NCBI GenBank assembly: GCA_003427395.1
Contig: BFEA01000384.1
Span: 495,488 to 524,386 of the forward strand
From: Chara braunii
Taxonomy: Eukaryota; Streptophyta; Charophyceae; Charales; Characeae
Direction of reading: 5' to 3'
DNA: 28,899 nucleotides
Shown one piece after another: positions 1 to 9,233 of the stretch. Each line of letters opens with the position of its first letter. The first letter of the stretch is position 1. Under the pieces are notes generated by a model. It saw nothing but the letters and a program-made list of their open reading frames with translations. It was not told where the DNA came from and did no database searches. A program made the translations under genes and the position numbers.

Positions 1-1020
1 TAGACTAATGAACAACACATGTACATGAAGGGAAGATCATCCGGAACATCACATTAAGTATGAACATGACAATGAGTGGCTAGACTAATGAAAAAGCACA
101 TGCACATGAAGGGAAGATCATCAAGAACATCACACTAAGTATGAACTCGACAATGAGTGGCTAGACTAATGAAAAGCACATGTATATGAAGGGAAGATCA
201 TCCGGAATATCACGTTAAGTATGAATATGACAATGAGGGGCTTGACTAATGAACAACACATGTACATGAAGGGAAGATCATCCGGAACATCGCATTAAGT
301 ATGAATATGACAACGAGTGGCTAGACTAATGAACAACACATATACATGAAAGGAAGATCATCCAGAATATCACATTAAGTATGAACATGACAATGAGTGG
401 CTAGGGCTAAAGGAAAGTACATGCACATGAAGGGAAGATCAACCGGAACACCACACCAAGTATGAACATGACAATGAGTGGCTAGACTAATGAAAAAGCA
501 CATGCACATGAAGGGAAGATCATCCGGAACATCATACTAAGTATGAACATGACAATGAGTGGCTAGACTAATGAAAAGCACATGTATATGAAGGGAAGAT
601 CATCCGGAACATCACATTAAGTAAGAATATGACAATGAGTGGCTAGACTAATGAACAACACATGTACATGAAGGGAACATCATCCGGAACATCACATTAA
701 GTATGAATATGACAATGAGTGGCTAGACTAATGAACAACACATGTACCTGAAGGGAAGATCATCCGGAACATCACATTAAGTATGAACATGACAATGAGT
801 GGCTAGGACTAAAGGAAAGTACATGCACATGAAGGGAAGATCAACCGGAACATCACAACAAGTATGAACATGATAATGAGTGGCTAGACTAATGAAAAAG
901 CACATGCACATGAAGGGAAGATCATCCGGAACATCACAACAAGTATGAACATGATAATGAGTGGCTAGACTAATGAAAAAGCACATGCACATGAAGGGAA
1001 GATCATCCGGAACATCACAT
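1..1020. repeat. Tandem satellite, 80/81-bp unit, about 13 copies
   Basis: Units begin with TAGACTAATG or a variant at 1, 81, 162, 242, 322, 402, 483, 564, 644, 724, 804, 885 and 966, so the period is 80 or 81 bp. Each unit carries GGGAAGATCATCCGGAACAT and ends near AATGAGTGGC. Two sub-variants differ in the start (CTAATGAAAAAGCACATGCA versus CTAATGAACAACACATGTA). The last unit is truncated near 1,020 by a CACATG/CATGTG inverted repeat. An 81-bp unit keeps the reading frame, so the minus strand has a short repeated open frame (777-1028), but most units carry stops and I do not call it coding. Confidence 0.95.
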
Positions 1021-1023
1021 GCT

Positions 1024-2115
1024 ATCATGTGAGTTAAAACAAGGGTCTAAGTGGGCCAGATCACCAAGGTTGAACCAAGGGTTATCCATGAATGTAGCGC
1101 GATGCTACCTACTAGTGTGAGAGTGGAAAACACAAGTTTGAAGAGCCCAAATCACCAAGATTGTATCAAGAAGCATCCATAGGTGAAGCGCTATACTACC
1201 TACTAGTGTGAGTGTGAAAATCACAAGTTAGGAGAGCCCAAATCACCAAGATTGCATCATGGACCACTCATGGGTGAAGCGCTACACTACCTACTAGTGT
1301 GAGTGTGAAAATCACAAGTTTGGAGAGCCCAAATCACCAAGATTGCATCATGGATCACTAATGGGTGAAGCGCTACACTACCTACTAGTGTGAGTGTGAA
1401 AATCACAAGTTTGGAGAGCCCAAATCACCAAGATTGCATCAAGAAGCATCCATGGGTGAAGCGCTATACTACCTACTAGTGTGAGTGTGAAAATCACAAG
1501 TTTGGAGAGCCCAAATCACCAAGATTGCATCAAGAAGCATCCATGGGTGAAGCGCTACACTACCTACTAGTGTGAGTGTGAAAATCACAAATTTGGAGAG
1601 CCCAAATCACCAAGATTGCATCAAGAAGCATCCATGGGTGAAACGCTATGCTACCTACTAGTGCGAGTGTGAAAACCACAAGTTTGGAGAGCCCAAATCA
1701 CCAAGATTGCATCATGGATCACTCATGTGTGAAGCGCTACACTTCCTACTAGTGTGAGTGTGAAAATCACAAGTTTGGAGAGCCCAAATCACCAAGATTG
1801 CATCATGGATCNCTCATGGGTGAAGCGCTACACTACCTACTAGTGTGAGTGTGAAAATCACAAGTTTGGAGAGCCCAAATCACCAAGATTGCATCATGAA
1901 TCACTCATGGGTGAAGCGCTACACTACCTACTAATGTGAGTGTGAAAATCACAAGCTTGAAACTCCCAAATCACAAAGATTGTATCAAGAGGCATCCATG
2001 AATGTAGCACTATACTACCTGCTAGTGTAAGTGTGAAAAACACAAGTTTGAAGCTCCCAAATCACCAAGAATGTATCAAAAAGCATCTAGGAAAGAATTG
2101 GAGTACTACCCTCTA
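1024..2115. repeat. Tandem satellite, 91-bp unit, about 12 copies
   Basis: The marker TACCTACTAGTG recurs at 1106, 1197, 1288, 1379, 1470, 1561, 1652, 1743, 1834, 1925 and 2016, exactly 91 bp apart, then at 2106 (90 bp). Units contain AGAGCCCAAATCACCAAGATT and a variable middle (ATCATGGATCACTC or ATCAAGAAGCATCC). Edge units at 1,060-1,190 and 1,960-2,110 are the most diverged and central units the most alike, the usual pattern for an array homogenised by unequal exchange. One ambiguous base lies at 1812. The sequence is unrelated to the preceding satellite. Confidence 0.95.
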
Positions 2116-2144
2116 GTGTATAAATGAAAGAGGAGAGTTTGGGT

Positions 2145-2379
2145 AGCCCATGAAAGAGAGAAGGTGAAGTAAGAGAAGATGGAGGAGAAGGGGAGAGAGA
2201 TGAGGGAAATGGAGATGGAGAAGAAGAGGAAGAAGACAAAGAGAATGGAAGTGAAGAGGGGGAAGGAGGAGATGAAGGGGGAGAGAAGAGAAGGAAGAAG
2301 GAGGGAGTGAGGATGAAGAAGAGGAAGAAGAAGGAGGAGAGGAAGAAGAAGAAGAAGAAGAAGATGAAGGTGAAGAAGT
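2145..2379 (+). repeat. Purine (GA-rich) tract of about 235 bp
   Basis: The plus strand is almost all A and G, with only scattered T or C, and ends in a GAA-type microsatellite (2340-2365). Mirror-like polypurine runs of this length can adopt triplex (H-DNA) forms. The leucine/serine-rich frame on the opposite strand is a by-product of composition. A TATAAAT stands just upstream at 2119, but no convincing gene follows. Confidence 0.8.
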
Positions 2380-2544
2380 CTCTTCCTTCTTCTCACCTTG
2401 TTGATTCCTTGATGATGGTGTCCTCTTGATGAAGCTTCCACTCCTTGTACAATCCCCTCTTGGCTATGGCTTCTTTCTTCTCCAAGCCCTTCTCTCCTCC
2501 TTCCTTGCTCTCTCTCAGGCTATGGCAAGCTCCCCTAGCTATGG

Positions 2545-2895
2545 CTATGGAGTCCTGCCCTCTATGAGGGCTAATGGGGGCTCTGGAAACCTTGATTTTA
2601 GTGAAGCTTTCAGCCCATCCCAGATCCGCGATTTTAACATGAGAGTATACACCTCCTCACTCAGCTCTTCGGAGATGAACAACGACAACATGCTCCATAT
2701 TGCCTTTTCGTCCCACATCTTTGCGAGAGCGAAGTCATGATAGTCGCGCAGGAAAGCGGATAAATTCCTTCCTTGAAACAGCAGGGTACGAAGGTCCGGG
2801 GGCATCGAGTCGTTCACCGACTCGCACAACAACACTTTACTGAGGCACGTGCTCCTCCAGAGCAGAATTTTAGCAAAACCACTTTCTTTAGCCAT
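2545..2895 (-). pseudogene. Retrotransposon gag-like fragment (116 codons)
   Basis: The minus-strand frame opens with ATG at 2893-2895 (MAKESGF...) and ends in a stop at 2545. The central part, from FLRDYHDFALAKMWDE through LFISEELSEEV to LKSRFPEPP, resembles the helical core of Ty3/gypsy gag proteins: an FL..Y...A....W segment followed by L.LF+S.EL.EEV and a W..LK..L...F end. No zinc knuckle, protease or RT follows before the purine tract, so this is a truncated piece. It lies downstream of, and on the same strand as, the 224-codon frame at 3215-3889, with about 320 bp between them; both may come from one element. An antisense frame (2429-2740) overlaps it and is not supported. Confidence 0.5.
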
Positions 2896-3214
2896 GATGC
2901 TGGTACCAGCCTGACACGCATGACAAACAATCGATCATCTAGTTGTGACGCAAGGAAGTTCAGAACAAAAGGTTAGTAGAGGTGCCTAATACTCAACTCA
3001 CACTAACCCCCTTCCCATTTACACAATATGTTCCTAACTTTAGAGGGTTCCATAGACAATATACATCCCACATAGGCAGAGCTTTTTAGAGCTAGCCATA
3101 AGCAGACAGTAATCGAGGCTACAAATATTTCTGACCCTCCTACTCGTATCACATAGCAAGGTGGCTGTAGACAAGCCTGCGAGAGACGTGCTTGGCAGAG
3201 TATGGGGGTACTCT
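2896..3214. other. Spacer between two minus-strand ORFs
   Basis: I see no ORF, repeat or clear splice signals that would join the flanking minus-strand frames. A short palindrome CTGGTACCAG lies near 2900. Confidence 0.4.
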
Positions 3215-3889
3215 CTACTGGCCCACTACCTCACGAATCTCGTCCCAATCTGCAGCCCCGTCATCTGGATCATGGGAGTCAGCATAGGCATCAACAATAT
3301 TGACCATATTCCTAATTCCTGGGCCCTGGGGCAAGAATCTTTGGTCCAGATACAGGCCATACACCAACTTGCACGTGTAACGTGCATATCCCCACGCTCG
3401 CACCTCCCCAGCGGCCTCTGTTGCGACCTCTACTCTTGCCTGTCCCCCAAAGCTTTCTTCTATTAAGAATTCAGGCAAAATAACTTGTAATGGGGCTGAG
3501 GGAAGTGCAAAATCCTTGGCTTGCTTGACTTCTACATGGGTCACTATCTGCTCCTCTCCTTCCTGGACCCTGCCCCTCGCCCACTTTGCGGCAGCTCCCT
3601 CAGCTACCCTCAACGGCCTTGCGAGTAGGCTTTCATATCCAAGGGCCAACTCAATCCCATGCAGAACCCAAAATGATGGTGGAGCATACAGGGTCACCCT
3701 TACTATCGCGCAGTCTTGATCATCATCATAGCCAGACTCGATCCAGCCAAAGATCCCCTTGTCTACCAGCACGCCCCACCAAGAAGAGATATACTCCCCT
3801 TCCTTGACTCGCCTCGGCAAGGATACCTCGAGTTCATCTTCCCTTTTTACGGGCAAGGTCATGTTAGGATTTTCCTTTGCATAAGGCAT
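3215..3889 (-). CDS. Uncharacterised 224-aa protein, probably retroelement-derived
   Basis: A clean minus-strand ORF of 224 codons runs from ATG at 3887-3889 to TAG at 3215. Codon content is balanced, not low-complexity, and the frame has no internal stop, which is unusual here. The first half holds a Trp/Gly-rich stretch (about residues 35-60: SSWWGVLVDKGIFGWIESGY), then a segment with PPSFWVLHGIELALGYESLL, a charged middle, and a C-terminal half with YARYTCKLVYGLYLDQRFLP and an acidic tail (DPDDGAADWDE). There is no signal peptide, membrane segment or CCHC knuckle. I do not recognise a defined domain. The WWG...WIESGYD style recalls hypothetical proteins attached to charophyte gag-pol elements, and a gag-like fragment lies just downstream on the same strand. 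A host gene exon cannot be excluded. Confidence 0.55.
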   Translation of the reverse strand: MPYAKENPNMTLPVKREDELEVSLPRRVKEGEYISSWWGVLVDKGIFGWIESGYDDDQDCAIVRVTLYAPPSFWVLHGIELALGYESLLARPLRVAEGAAAKWARGRVQEGEEQIVTHVEVKQAKDFALPSAPLQVILPEFLIEESFGGQARVEVATEAAGEVRAWGYARYTCKLVYGLYLDQRFLPQGPGIRNMVNIVDAYADSHDPDDGAADWDEIREVVGQ

Positions 3890-4430
3890 CCTAAGTTGCC
3901 TTTGCTCTGGTCTGGGTTCTGCCCATCACAGAAAAACGTCCAGCATACGCCTTCCGTTATTATACTGATAATCACATTCTACAATCTCTACCCCTGAAGC
4001 CTTAGTTGCATATCATCTTTTACCAGAATTCATCATTTCCAGCGTTTACGACCACCCAACTTGGAGAAAACAATAATGGTAATACATCACGATAATATTG
4101 CATTCTTAGATATAAAAAAAAATTGTAATATAACACTCATGGAAAACGATATATTACCATAATAACTGACAACAATAATACTCATAGTAATCGTACACAT
4201 CATACACAAGCTAGTCGGTTACTCAAAGCATAAATATCTCATATGACAGGCCTATGTCAACAGGCATAACACATGATAGGCACATTACGATCCGAGATAT
4301 GATTGCCAACAGTTAACACTCTCAGACATAATTATTGCGAGAGTACCAAACTTTACTCCCCTGGCTTTGACAGAAGTATACTGTGGCGAGGGGCAGTGTA
4401 ATCCTTTTTCAGAAGGGATAACATCTTAAA
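3890..4430. other. Gene-free stretch, AT-rich centre
   Basis: I see no coding region. About 4,070-4,330 is AT-rich with short A runs. A single copy of the CACCCAACTT motif at 4050-4066 matches the motif repeated at 11.7-12.2 kb, which hints that both places derive from related LTR or leader sequence. Confidence 0.4.
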
Positions 4431-4661
4431 TCCTCGAGTCCCACTCACCCCCATGCTCCTAGGGGGCTCCATTTTGCTCCCGTTTGCCCAATTTTGAGCC
4501 CCTTTTGTTTCGATTTTCGAAGGGCAGCCTTTTTCTCATGTTGAGCCTCTCAAGGTTCTATTTTCTTATGCCTAGCTAGTCTGAGATATCCCGGATTGCC
4601 GGGCAGCCTTCCCAACATCCTTATTTTACTTTTCTTTCTCCCATGGCTCTCCCACTTGCTC

Positions 4662-4725
4662 CCACTAGTGCTTGCACTAGTGGTGCTAATATTTTCCACC
4701 GTCTAGATTCTCGATCTCGACGGTG
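4662..4725 (+). repeat. Double-hairpin module, copy 1
   Basis: Hairpin one (4662-4683) is CCACTAGTGC-TT-GCACTAGTGG, a perfect 10-bp stem. A linker GGTGCTAATATT leads to hairpin two (4697-4725): CACCGTC/GACGGTG outside and AGAT/ATCT inside, loop TCTCG. The same pair recurs at 6102-6163. Confidence 0.85.
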
Positions 4726-5104
4726 CCGTTTGCTTGCACAATTATTCCTTGTGTTTTGCTCATGGTTCCCTTGGGACATCCCAAGTCCCCGCCATTTTCC
4801 TTCATGCTAGCTCTATTTCCTTGACCCGCCGGTGGTCCCGCCGGCGCGTGTTCCATTTTCCGATTTTTATTATTTGGACCCATTTGGTCCCCGGCAATAT
4901 TCCGAACGGCGTCCCATTTTTATTTTTTTGGGGCCCATTGCCCTTGGTGGTCGCATCATTTCTACATGTGTGCCGATTTTCTAGGTCGTGAGATCTCATC
5001 TCACAGTTGCCGTTTATCGTCTTTACTTGCCCCTTGCCGAAATTGCTCGTTTATAGCCTTCCGGGCTTGCCGTAGCCCATTTCCCCTTAGCCTTGGCATC
5101 CACA

Positions 5105-5878
5105 TGCAGTCCGTAATTTCTCGGACTGCAGTCATGGCTGTTTTCTACACCCACAGCCCTACAACTTGCCCCATGTTAAAAGAAGATGAAGCGTTGAATT
5201 TCCTAGTGCATTCGGGCTCAATATTGTCTCCGGATGCACCTAGAACATGTGTTTTCTCTCCCCCATGCAGTCCGTTGCAACTCGGACTGCAATGGGGGTT
5301 AATTCCTTAGCCCCAATGCCCTATAACTAGCCCTTACTCAAAAGAAAAAAAAACGGTCAATTCCCAAGTGCAATCAGACTTGATTTTGGCTCCGGATGCA
5401 CCTAAAACATGTGTTTCTCCTCATGCATGTAATCCGTTTTATTTCGGTTGCATGGGGCCTTGCTTTTCTTTGATTTTCTCTGCAATAATAAAAAAAAATC
5501 TAAGCCCTTTTTTAACCGCCATATTCCAGAATGAATCTGGTCACGAACGAATCTCCCCAAGTGGCCGTTTTTTATCGTTAAGGCCTTTTTCTCTTTTCTT
5601 TTTTTTTCCTTTTTCTTTTCTTTTCTTTTCTTTTTTTTTCCCTCTTTTCTTGGACAGTAGGGACTTGCCAGTCCCTACTTGTGGCAGTCCCTAATGACAG
5701 CCAACTCACTCACTCCCTCTCTCTCTTTTTGTTTTATTCTCCCACATTTTCTTTTCTTTTCTCTCTTTTTTCTAGCATGCCAAGTGTCAAGTAGCCGTTA
5801 AGGCCCTTTTCTAGCCTCTTCCTCTTAGTTTTGGCCCTTCCTATGCCCATAGTGCAGTCCGTTATATCTCGGACTGCA
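5105..5878 (+). repeat. TGCAGTCCG-N8-CGGACTGCA hairpin family, four copies
   Basis: Copies: 5105-5130 (loop TAATTTCT), 5260-5298 (loop TTGCAACT; the stem extends to 15 bp as CCCCCAT plus GCAGTCCG with one bulge), 5426-5454 (degenerate, CATGTAATCCG/CGGTTGCATG, loop TTTTATTT) and 5853-5878 (loop TTATATCT). The stem is constant and the 8-nt loop varies, the reverse of the 16.5-kb family. Loop length is exactly 8 nt in all four. Confidence 0.85.
5580..5652 (+). repeat. T/C microsatellite (TTTTC-type)
   Basis: Imperfect TTTTC and TTTCT repeats with T runs. Frames through it are artefacts of composition. Confidence 0.8.
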
Positions 5879-6101
5879 ATAATGCCCTTCCCATGCCCAT
5901 GGAAGCTTCCCTTTACTCATATTCTTCTCCCATAGTGGCCCCTCCTACTCCGATTTTCTCCCGGAGGGCTATTTTTCGCATGGAGTCTCTTTTGACTCCA
6001 TTTTCTTGGGGGAGGCTGATCCGAGATTTTTCGGATTGCTCCCATGCCTCCCACCTCAAGTTTCTTTACTTTTTCTTTTCGTTTTGGCCTTCCCGTTTGC
6101 T

Positions 6102-6163
6102 ACCGCTAGTGCTTGCGCTAGCGGTGCTAATATTCTTGGCCGTCAAGATCTTGATCTCGACGG
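6102..6163 (+). repeat. Double-hairpin module, copy 2
   Basis: Hairpin one (6102-6125) is ACCGCTAGTGC-TT-GCGCTAGCGGT, an 11-bp stem with one G-T pair. Hairpin two (6140-6163) is CCGTC/GACGG with AGAT/ATCT inside. Relative to copy 1, one stem pair has changed A-T to G-C on both arms and another T-A to T-G, so pairing is kept while sequence changes. Confidence 0.85.
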
Positions 6164-6234
6164 TGCACCTTGCTTTTCTTATTTTTCGTCATGTGGTGCC
6201 GCCGTTTCTTTTTGGGACTTTCACATGTCCCCGC

Positions 6235-6340
6235 CACTTGTCCCATCGGTGGTCCCCGACACTTAGTCCCGCGGGTGGTCCCCGACACTTATCTCGCGGG
6301 TGGTCCCCGACACTTAGTCCCGCGGGTGGTCCCCGACATA
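6235..6340 (+). repeat. 26-bp tandem repeat, four units
   Basis: Four units of the form CACTTAGTCCCGCGGGTGGT plus CCCCGA follow each other; the first and third are diverged (GTCCCATCGG and ATCTCGCGGG). Each carries a CCCGCGGG palindrome or its remnant. Confidence 0.85.
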
Positions 6341-6480
6341 TTTCGCCCCGGTTGCCATTATTTTTACTTAGTCCCACATGGCCCCGGGTGCCTTTCCTCG
6401 AGGTGTCCCACGTCCCTTAGGCGTTTGGCCGCCCCATGGTGACCCCTCTCCCTTGTCTTCTCTGGCGCCTAGCGCATGCT

Positions 6481-6870
6481 GGTTCCTTTGGTCGCGGCCT
6501 CTAACCCGAGGCTCCCGTAGGTGGCCCCCATGTCGACCCCATGTTCTCTATCTACCTGTGGCCTCTGGGCTGCCCGTCCCTCGACTCCCTTATTCCTTTA
6601 TCGCTGCCATGCTTCGTTTGTTGGTTCAAGGGCCCCTTTGGCCTTAGTCTTATTGCATTCCAACGGCCCTTCCGGCCTCATGCTACGTTTTATGTGCCCC
6701 TGCTCTTGCGCTCGCTTGCTTGCCGTCGCTAGTTCTTTCCTCCTGCGGTTCTCTCCTCAGGGCATCACTCTCTTCTGTGGCCTAATCCTTTGTCTTTGCT
6801 CTCTCCCGCTTCCTCACTCCAGATTTCTCTGTTGTGCACAATTTGTTCGTATTCAATCTCTCGAGTGATG
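6481..6870. other. Gene-free C/T-rich stretch
   Basis: No coding region or repeat that I can support. The minus-strand protease remnant fades out at its right edge before any RT appears. Confidence 0.4.
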
Positions 6871-6875
6871 GGAAG

Positions 6876-7519
6876 TTATTCAGGACTCACCAGTCCCGAC
6901 AAGGGATCCATCTCTTCTCTGTCACCTTTTTTAGTTGCCGACGGAACCATCCTATAGATCCTTCCCTTAGGCACTTCGTTGTCGGGAATTTTTATCCCAT
7001 GCGCTTCCCTTTCCATGGCTCTTGAAGGCTCCTTGAAAAGGTTTGCGTTCTTAGCGATAGTGTGCACATGAGGCCATACGAGTCCACTAAACTGCTAGCA
7101 CAATACTTCCCAAATCTAATGGTTCTCCCATCAGGGCAACACATGCTTAAGCATCCTTCGGTCCTAGACGAACTAGGGCTGAGAAACCTTGAGGTAGTAC
7201 GTACCAAACAACATGTCAAATGGCAAGTCATCGCTGACCAAGAACGAAATTTTGTGATCAAGTTCCCCCCCTTATGTAGGAGAAGGTACAGTCCATGTCC
7301 TTTATGTAGTCATGTATAACAATCCACCCTTTGTTGGCTCAGGTAGAGGCTACAACCCTACTAAGCCGCTGCACTCGGTCCCCTGAGCGCAGCCTCTCAA
7401 CACAAGTGCGACCAATGAAGTTCCTAGGGGAGCCAATGTCTGGGAAGGCACCACACTTGCAGTTGCCCACCCAGGACTCGCGAGGGTCCTTCTCTGACCA
7501 CTCTTTTGAGATCCTCTAA
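6876..7519 (-). pseudogene. Ty3/gypsy aspartic protease and start of the RT linker, decayed
   Basis: Reading the minus strand, a retropepsin-like active site DIGSPRNFI is encoded at about 7440-7414, followed by CVERLRSGDRVQRL. A later frame (about 7243-7175) reads FLVSDDLPFDMLFGTYYL, resembling the C-terminal protease part where families have an F.(I/L)LG-type motif. Next come MLKHVLPDGRTIRFGKY (about 7165-7115) and, at 7067-6876, IPDNEVPKGRIYRM, which resembles the stretch just before RT where intact elements read P....YR(M/L)SP.E. Frame changes and stops (e.g. TGA at 7339-7341) break it several times. The active-site Thr/Ser is Ile. It continues the gag remnant directly upstream on the same strand. 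No RT catalytic block was found. Confidence 0.65.
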
Positions 7520-7739
7520 CAATTCAGACATCTAACGAAAAGAGCATCGGTTAGTCTAGACTTGTCTGTAGGGTGACTAAGGAGTCGATAGCTTTGGGGA
7601 TCCCCTCGAGTGGTGAGGGAACGTCCGCCACTTCAACCTAAGTAGAAGCAACTGTAACTTCCATTGACCCGATGTGTTTCCCTGGGACGTACACAAAGAA
7701 GTACTTGCGTGCGCAGAAGACAGGCCAGCTCCCACTATG

Positions 7740-9233
7740 GGTGGAATCTTCTCAGTGACCTTCTAGTTCTTACACTTGGCGTGTGTGTGTACTTCCCACT
7801 ATTAATGCACACCCTGCGAACATACCTGGTCCAGATCAAGGCCAACTTTCACCCAAAGCGGTGCATTGGGCACAACCTGGTGCTTGCCTGGACTCTTAGA
7901 CTGACTGCCCTTACGCTTGCCAGCCTCCTTAGTCATTGTTGTGGCTTTGGCGAGGGTTCCTCCCTGTGAACTAGCCTCTCCGCCCAAATACTTGTCTCCC
8001 CCACAAGATCAGAAATATATTCTACGTCGTCCTGTTTCCCGTTTGAATCTATGAACATGAGGCGACCCTTCTTTCTCCAATCCTGTGGGATCTTCTTCTT
8101 CCTCCCATCAGTTGATGCCTGTTGGTCGCTCCCTAGCTTGGCCTCAAGTCCAAAGTCTTCTTGTCGAAGGAAGAGAAATTGTTCACGTCGATGGGCGCCT
8201 CACTGACAACATATTTTTGATGTCAATAGGTCAGCACCGCAAGTATGTAGTCACGAGCATATGTCGGTTGTAGCGCACCCGAGGGACAACAATCAATTTT
8301 TTTACGCTGTTGGTGAGCTTGTATGTCATCCTATACTTCTTGGAGTCTAGCTTCGCCAACGCATCGGTGGCCTTCTGCGCCTATTGCGGGTTGTGCCACC
8401 GTTGCTCCACCAACATCAGAAACGAACTCAGATCTGGGGCCCGTGCCCAATCATCAAAATTCCAACCGCACCCTTCTTGCATCACCATATGGCCACCTTG
8501 CTGCTGATCCCTTCAGATAGGGTGCAGCCACAGTTACTTCCTGATCGAGCCGTGTCAACTTGGCCCTAACAAAGATCAGCACAGTTCTGAACCAAGTGTT
8601 ATCTTCAGTAAATGGCTCCAGAGGTGCCAACACAATCTTAGGGACCAATTGTGGCTGTGACCCAACACCCTGGGCCTGGGGTACACGTTGCTGTACCTGC
8701 ACCTGCGCAGGTTGCAGAATCTGCTGCTGCCCTACAACTGCAACAGCTTGCTGTGAAGAAGAAGAAGCTTGAGTCTGCGTACCTACCGCTAACTCTCCAC
8801 CTGCTACAGGCACACAAAACTGGGGAACAAAAGACATTGCCATCGTCGGTAAAGCCGACGGCGATGGGACAACAGGCTGCGGCTTGATACTAGGCCCGAC
8901 CATTGTGCAGGGAACTGGCCTTCCCAATCCACGGAGGGCCCGAAGTACTTGGTCCAAGGTAGACTGAAGCTCATCCATTTTGCTGTCCTGTACGGCTATA
9001 CTCATAAATGCCCAACACTCCGGCTTTGAGGGCTTTCATGTTATCATCTAGAACGGGCTCGCTTAGTCCCTCTATTGTAACCCGGTCCGCATCCTTCTCC
9101 AATCTAGCTTTTCAGTTTCTAGCTCGCTGTGCTCTTTCTTGTACTTTTCTAGGATCGGCTTCTAACTGAAGGCGGATATTCTTTGCTTCTTGGATCGCAA
9201 GATCCGTGGCTGGCTAAATTGTGAGCCAGCCAT
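7740..9233 (-). pseudogene. Ty3/gypsy gag remnant, minus strand
   Basis: The likely gag start is ATG at 9231-9233 (MAGSQFSQPRI). A charged helical region follows (IRLQLEADPRKVQERAQRAR, one internal stop), then GLSEPVLDDNMKAL. The longest intact part is 9005-8454 (183 codons): a Gln/Pro/Val-rich linker and then APLEPFTEDNTWFRTVLIFV with YLKGSAARW, the usual gag-core pattern (F.G.....W......F.......L.G.A..W). Beyond the stop the homology goes on in shifted frames: VPRVRYNRHMLVTTYLRC, FSSFDKKTLDL and RKKKIPQDWRKKGRLMF. Near 7,800 a ruined zinc knuckle reads CINSGKYTH, with the second Cys now Ser and the last Cys out of frame. Order and strand fit the protease remnant at 6876-7519. It is not functional as it stands. 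Confidence 0.75.

Larger units (their letters stand above)
4431..6480 (+). repeat. Hairpin-dense C/T-rich block
   Basis: No gene is supported. The block is packed with short inverted repeats, mostly perfect: 4770-4785 (CTTGGG/CCCAAG), 4827-4846 (CGCCGG/CCGGCG), 4876-4890 (GGACC/GGTCC), 4988-5004 (GTGAGAT/ATCTCAC), 5206-5239 (GTGCATTCGG/CCGGATGCAC, one G-T pair), 5656-5679 (AGTAGGGAC/GTCCCTACT), 5948-5966 (CTCCG/CGGAG), 5980-6001 (ATGGAGTC/GACTCCAT) and 6019-6036 (ATCCGA/TCGGAT), plus the families listed separately. Stretches 4.43-4.9 and 5.88-6.35 kb are diverged copies of each other, about 1,440 bp apart. Segments 5,168-5,300 and 5,330-5,460 are a second, shorter tandem pair. Confidence 0.75.

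Noticed and set aside
777-1028. Minus-strand ORF with a 27-residue repeat
   Set aside because: Produced by 81-bp satellite units that happen to lack stops; neighbouring units contain stops.
1-2115. CRISPR-like appearance of regular repeats
   Set aside because: Whole units repeat in tandem. There are no unique spacers between short conserved repeats, and the context is eukaryotic.
2106-2441. Leucine-rich minus-strand ORF
   Set aside because: Shadow of the purine tract.
2429-2740. ORF with a signal-peptide-like start (MKLPLLVQSPLGYGFFLLQ)
   Set aside because: Its second half is antisense to the gag-like fragment at 2545-2895, its hydrophobic start comes from a C/T-rich stretch, and no domain follows.
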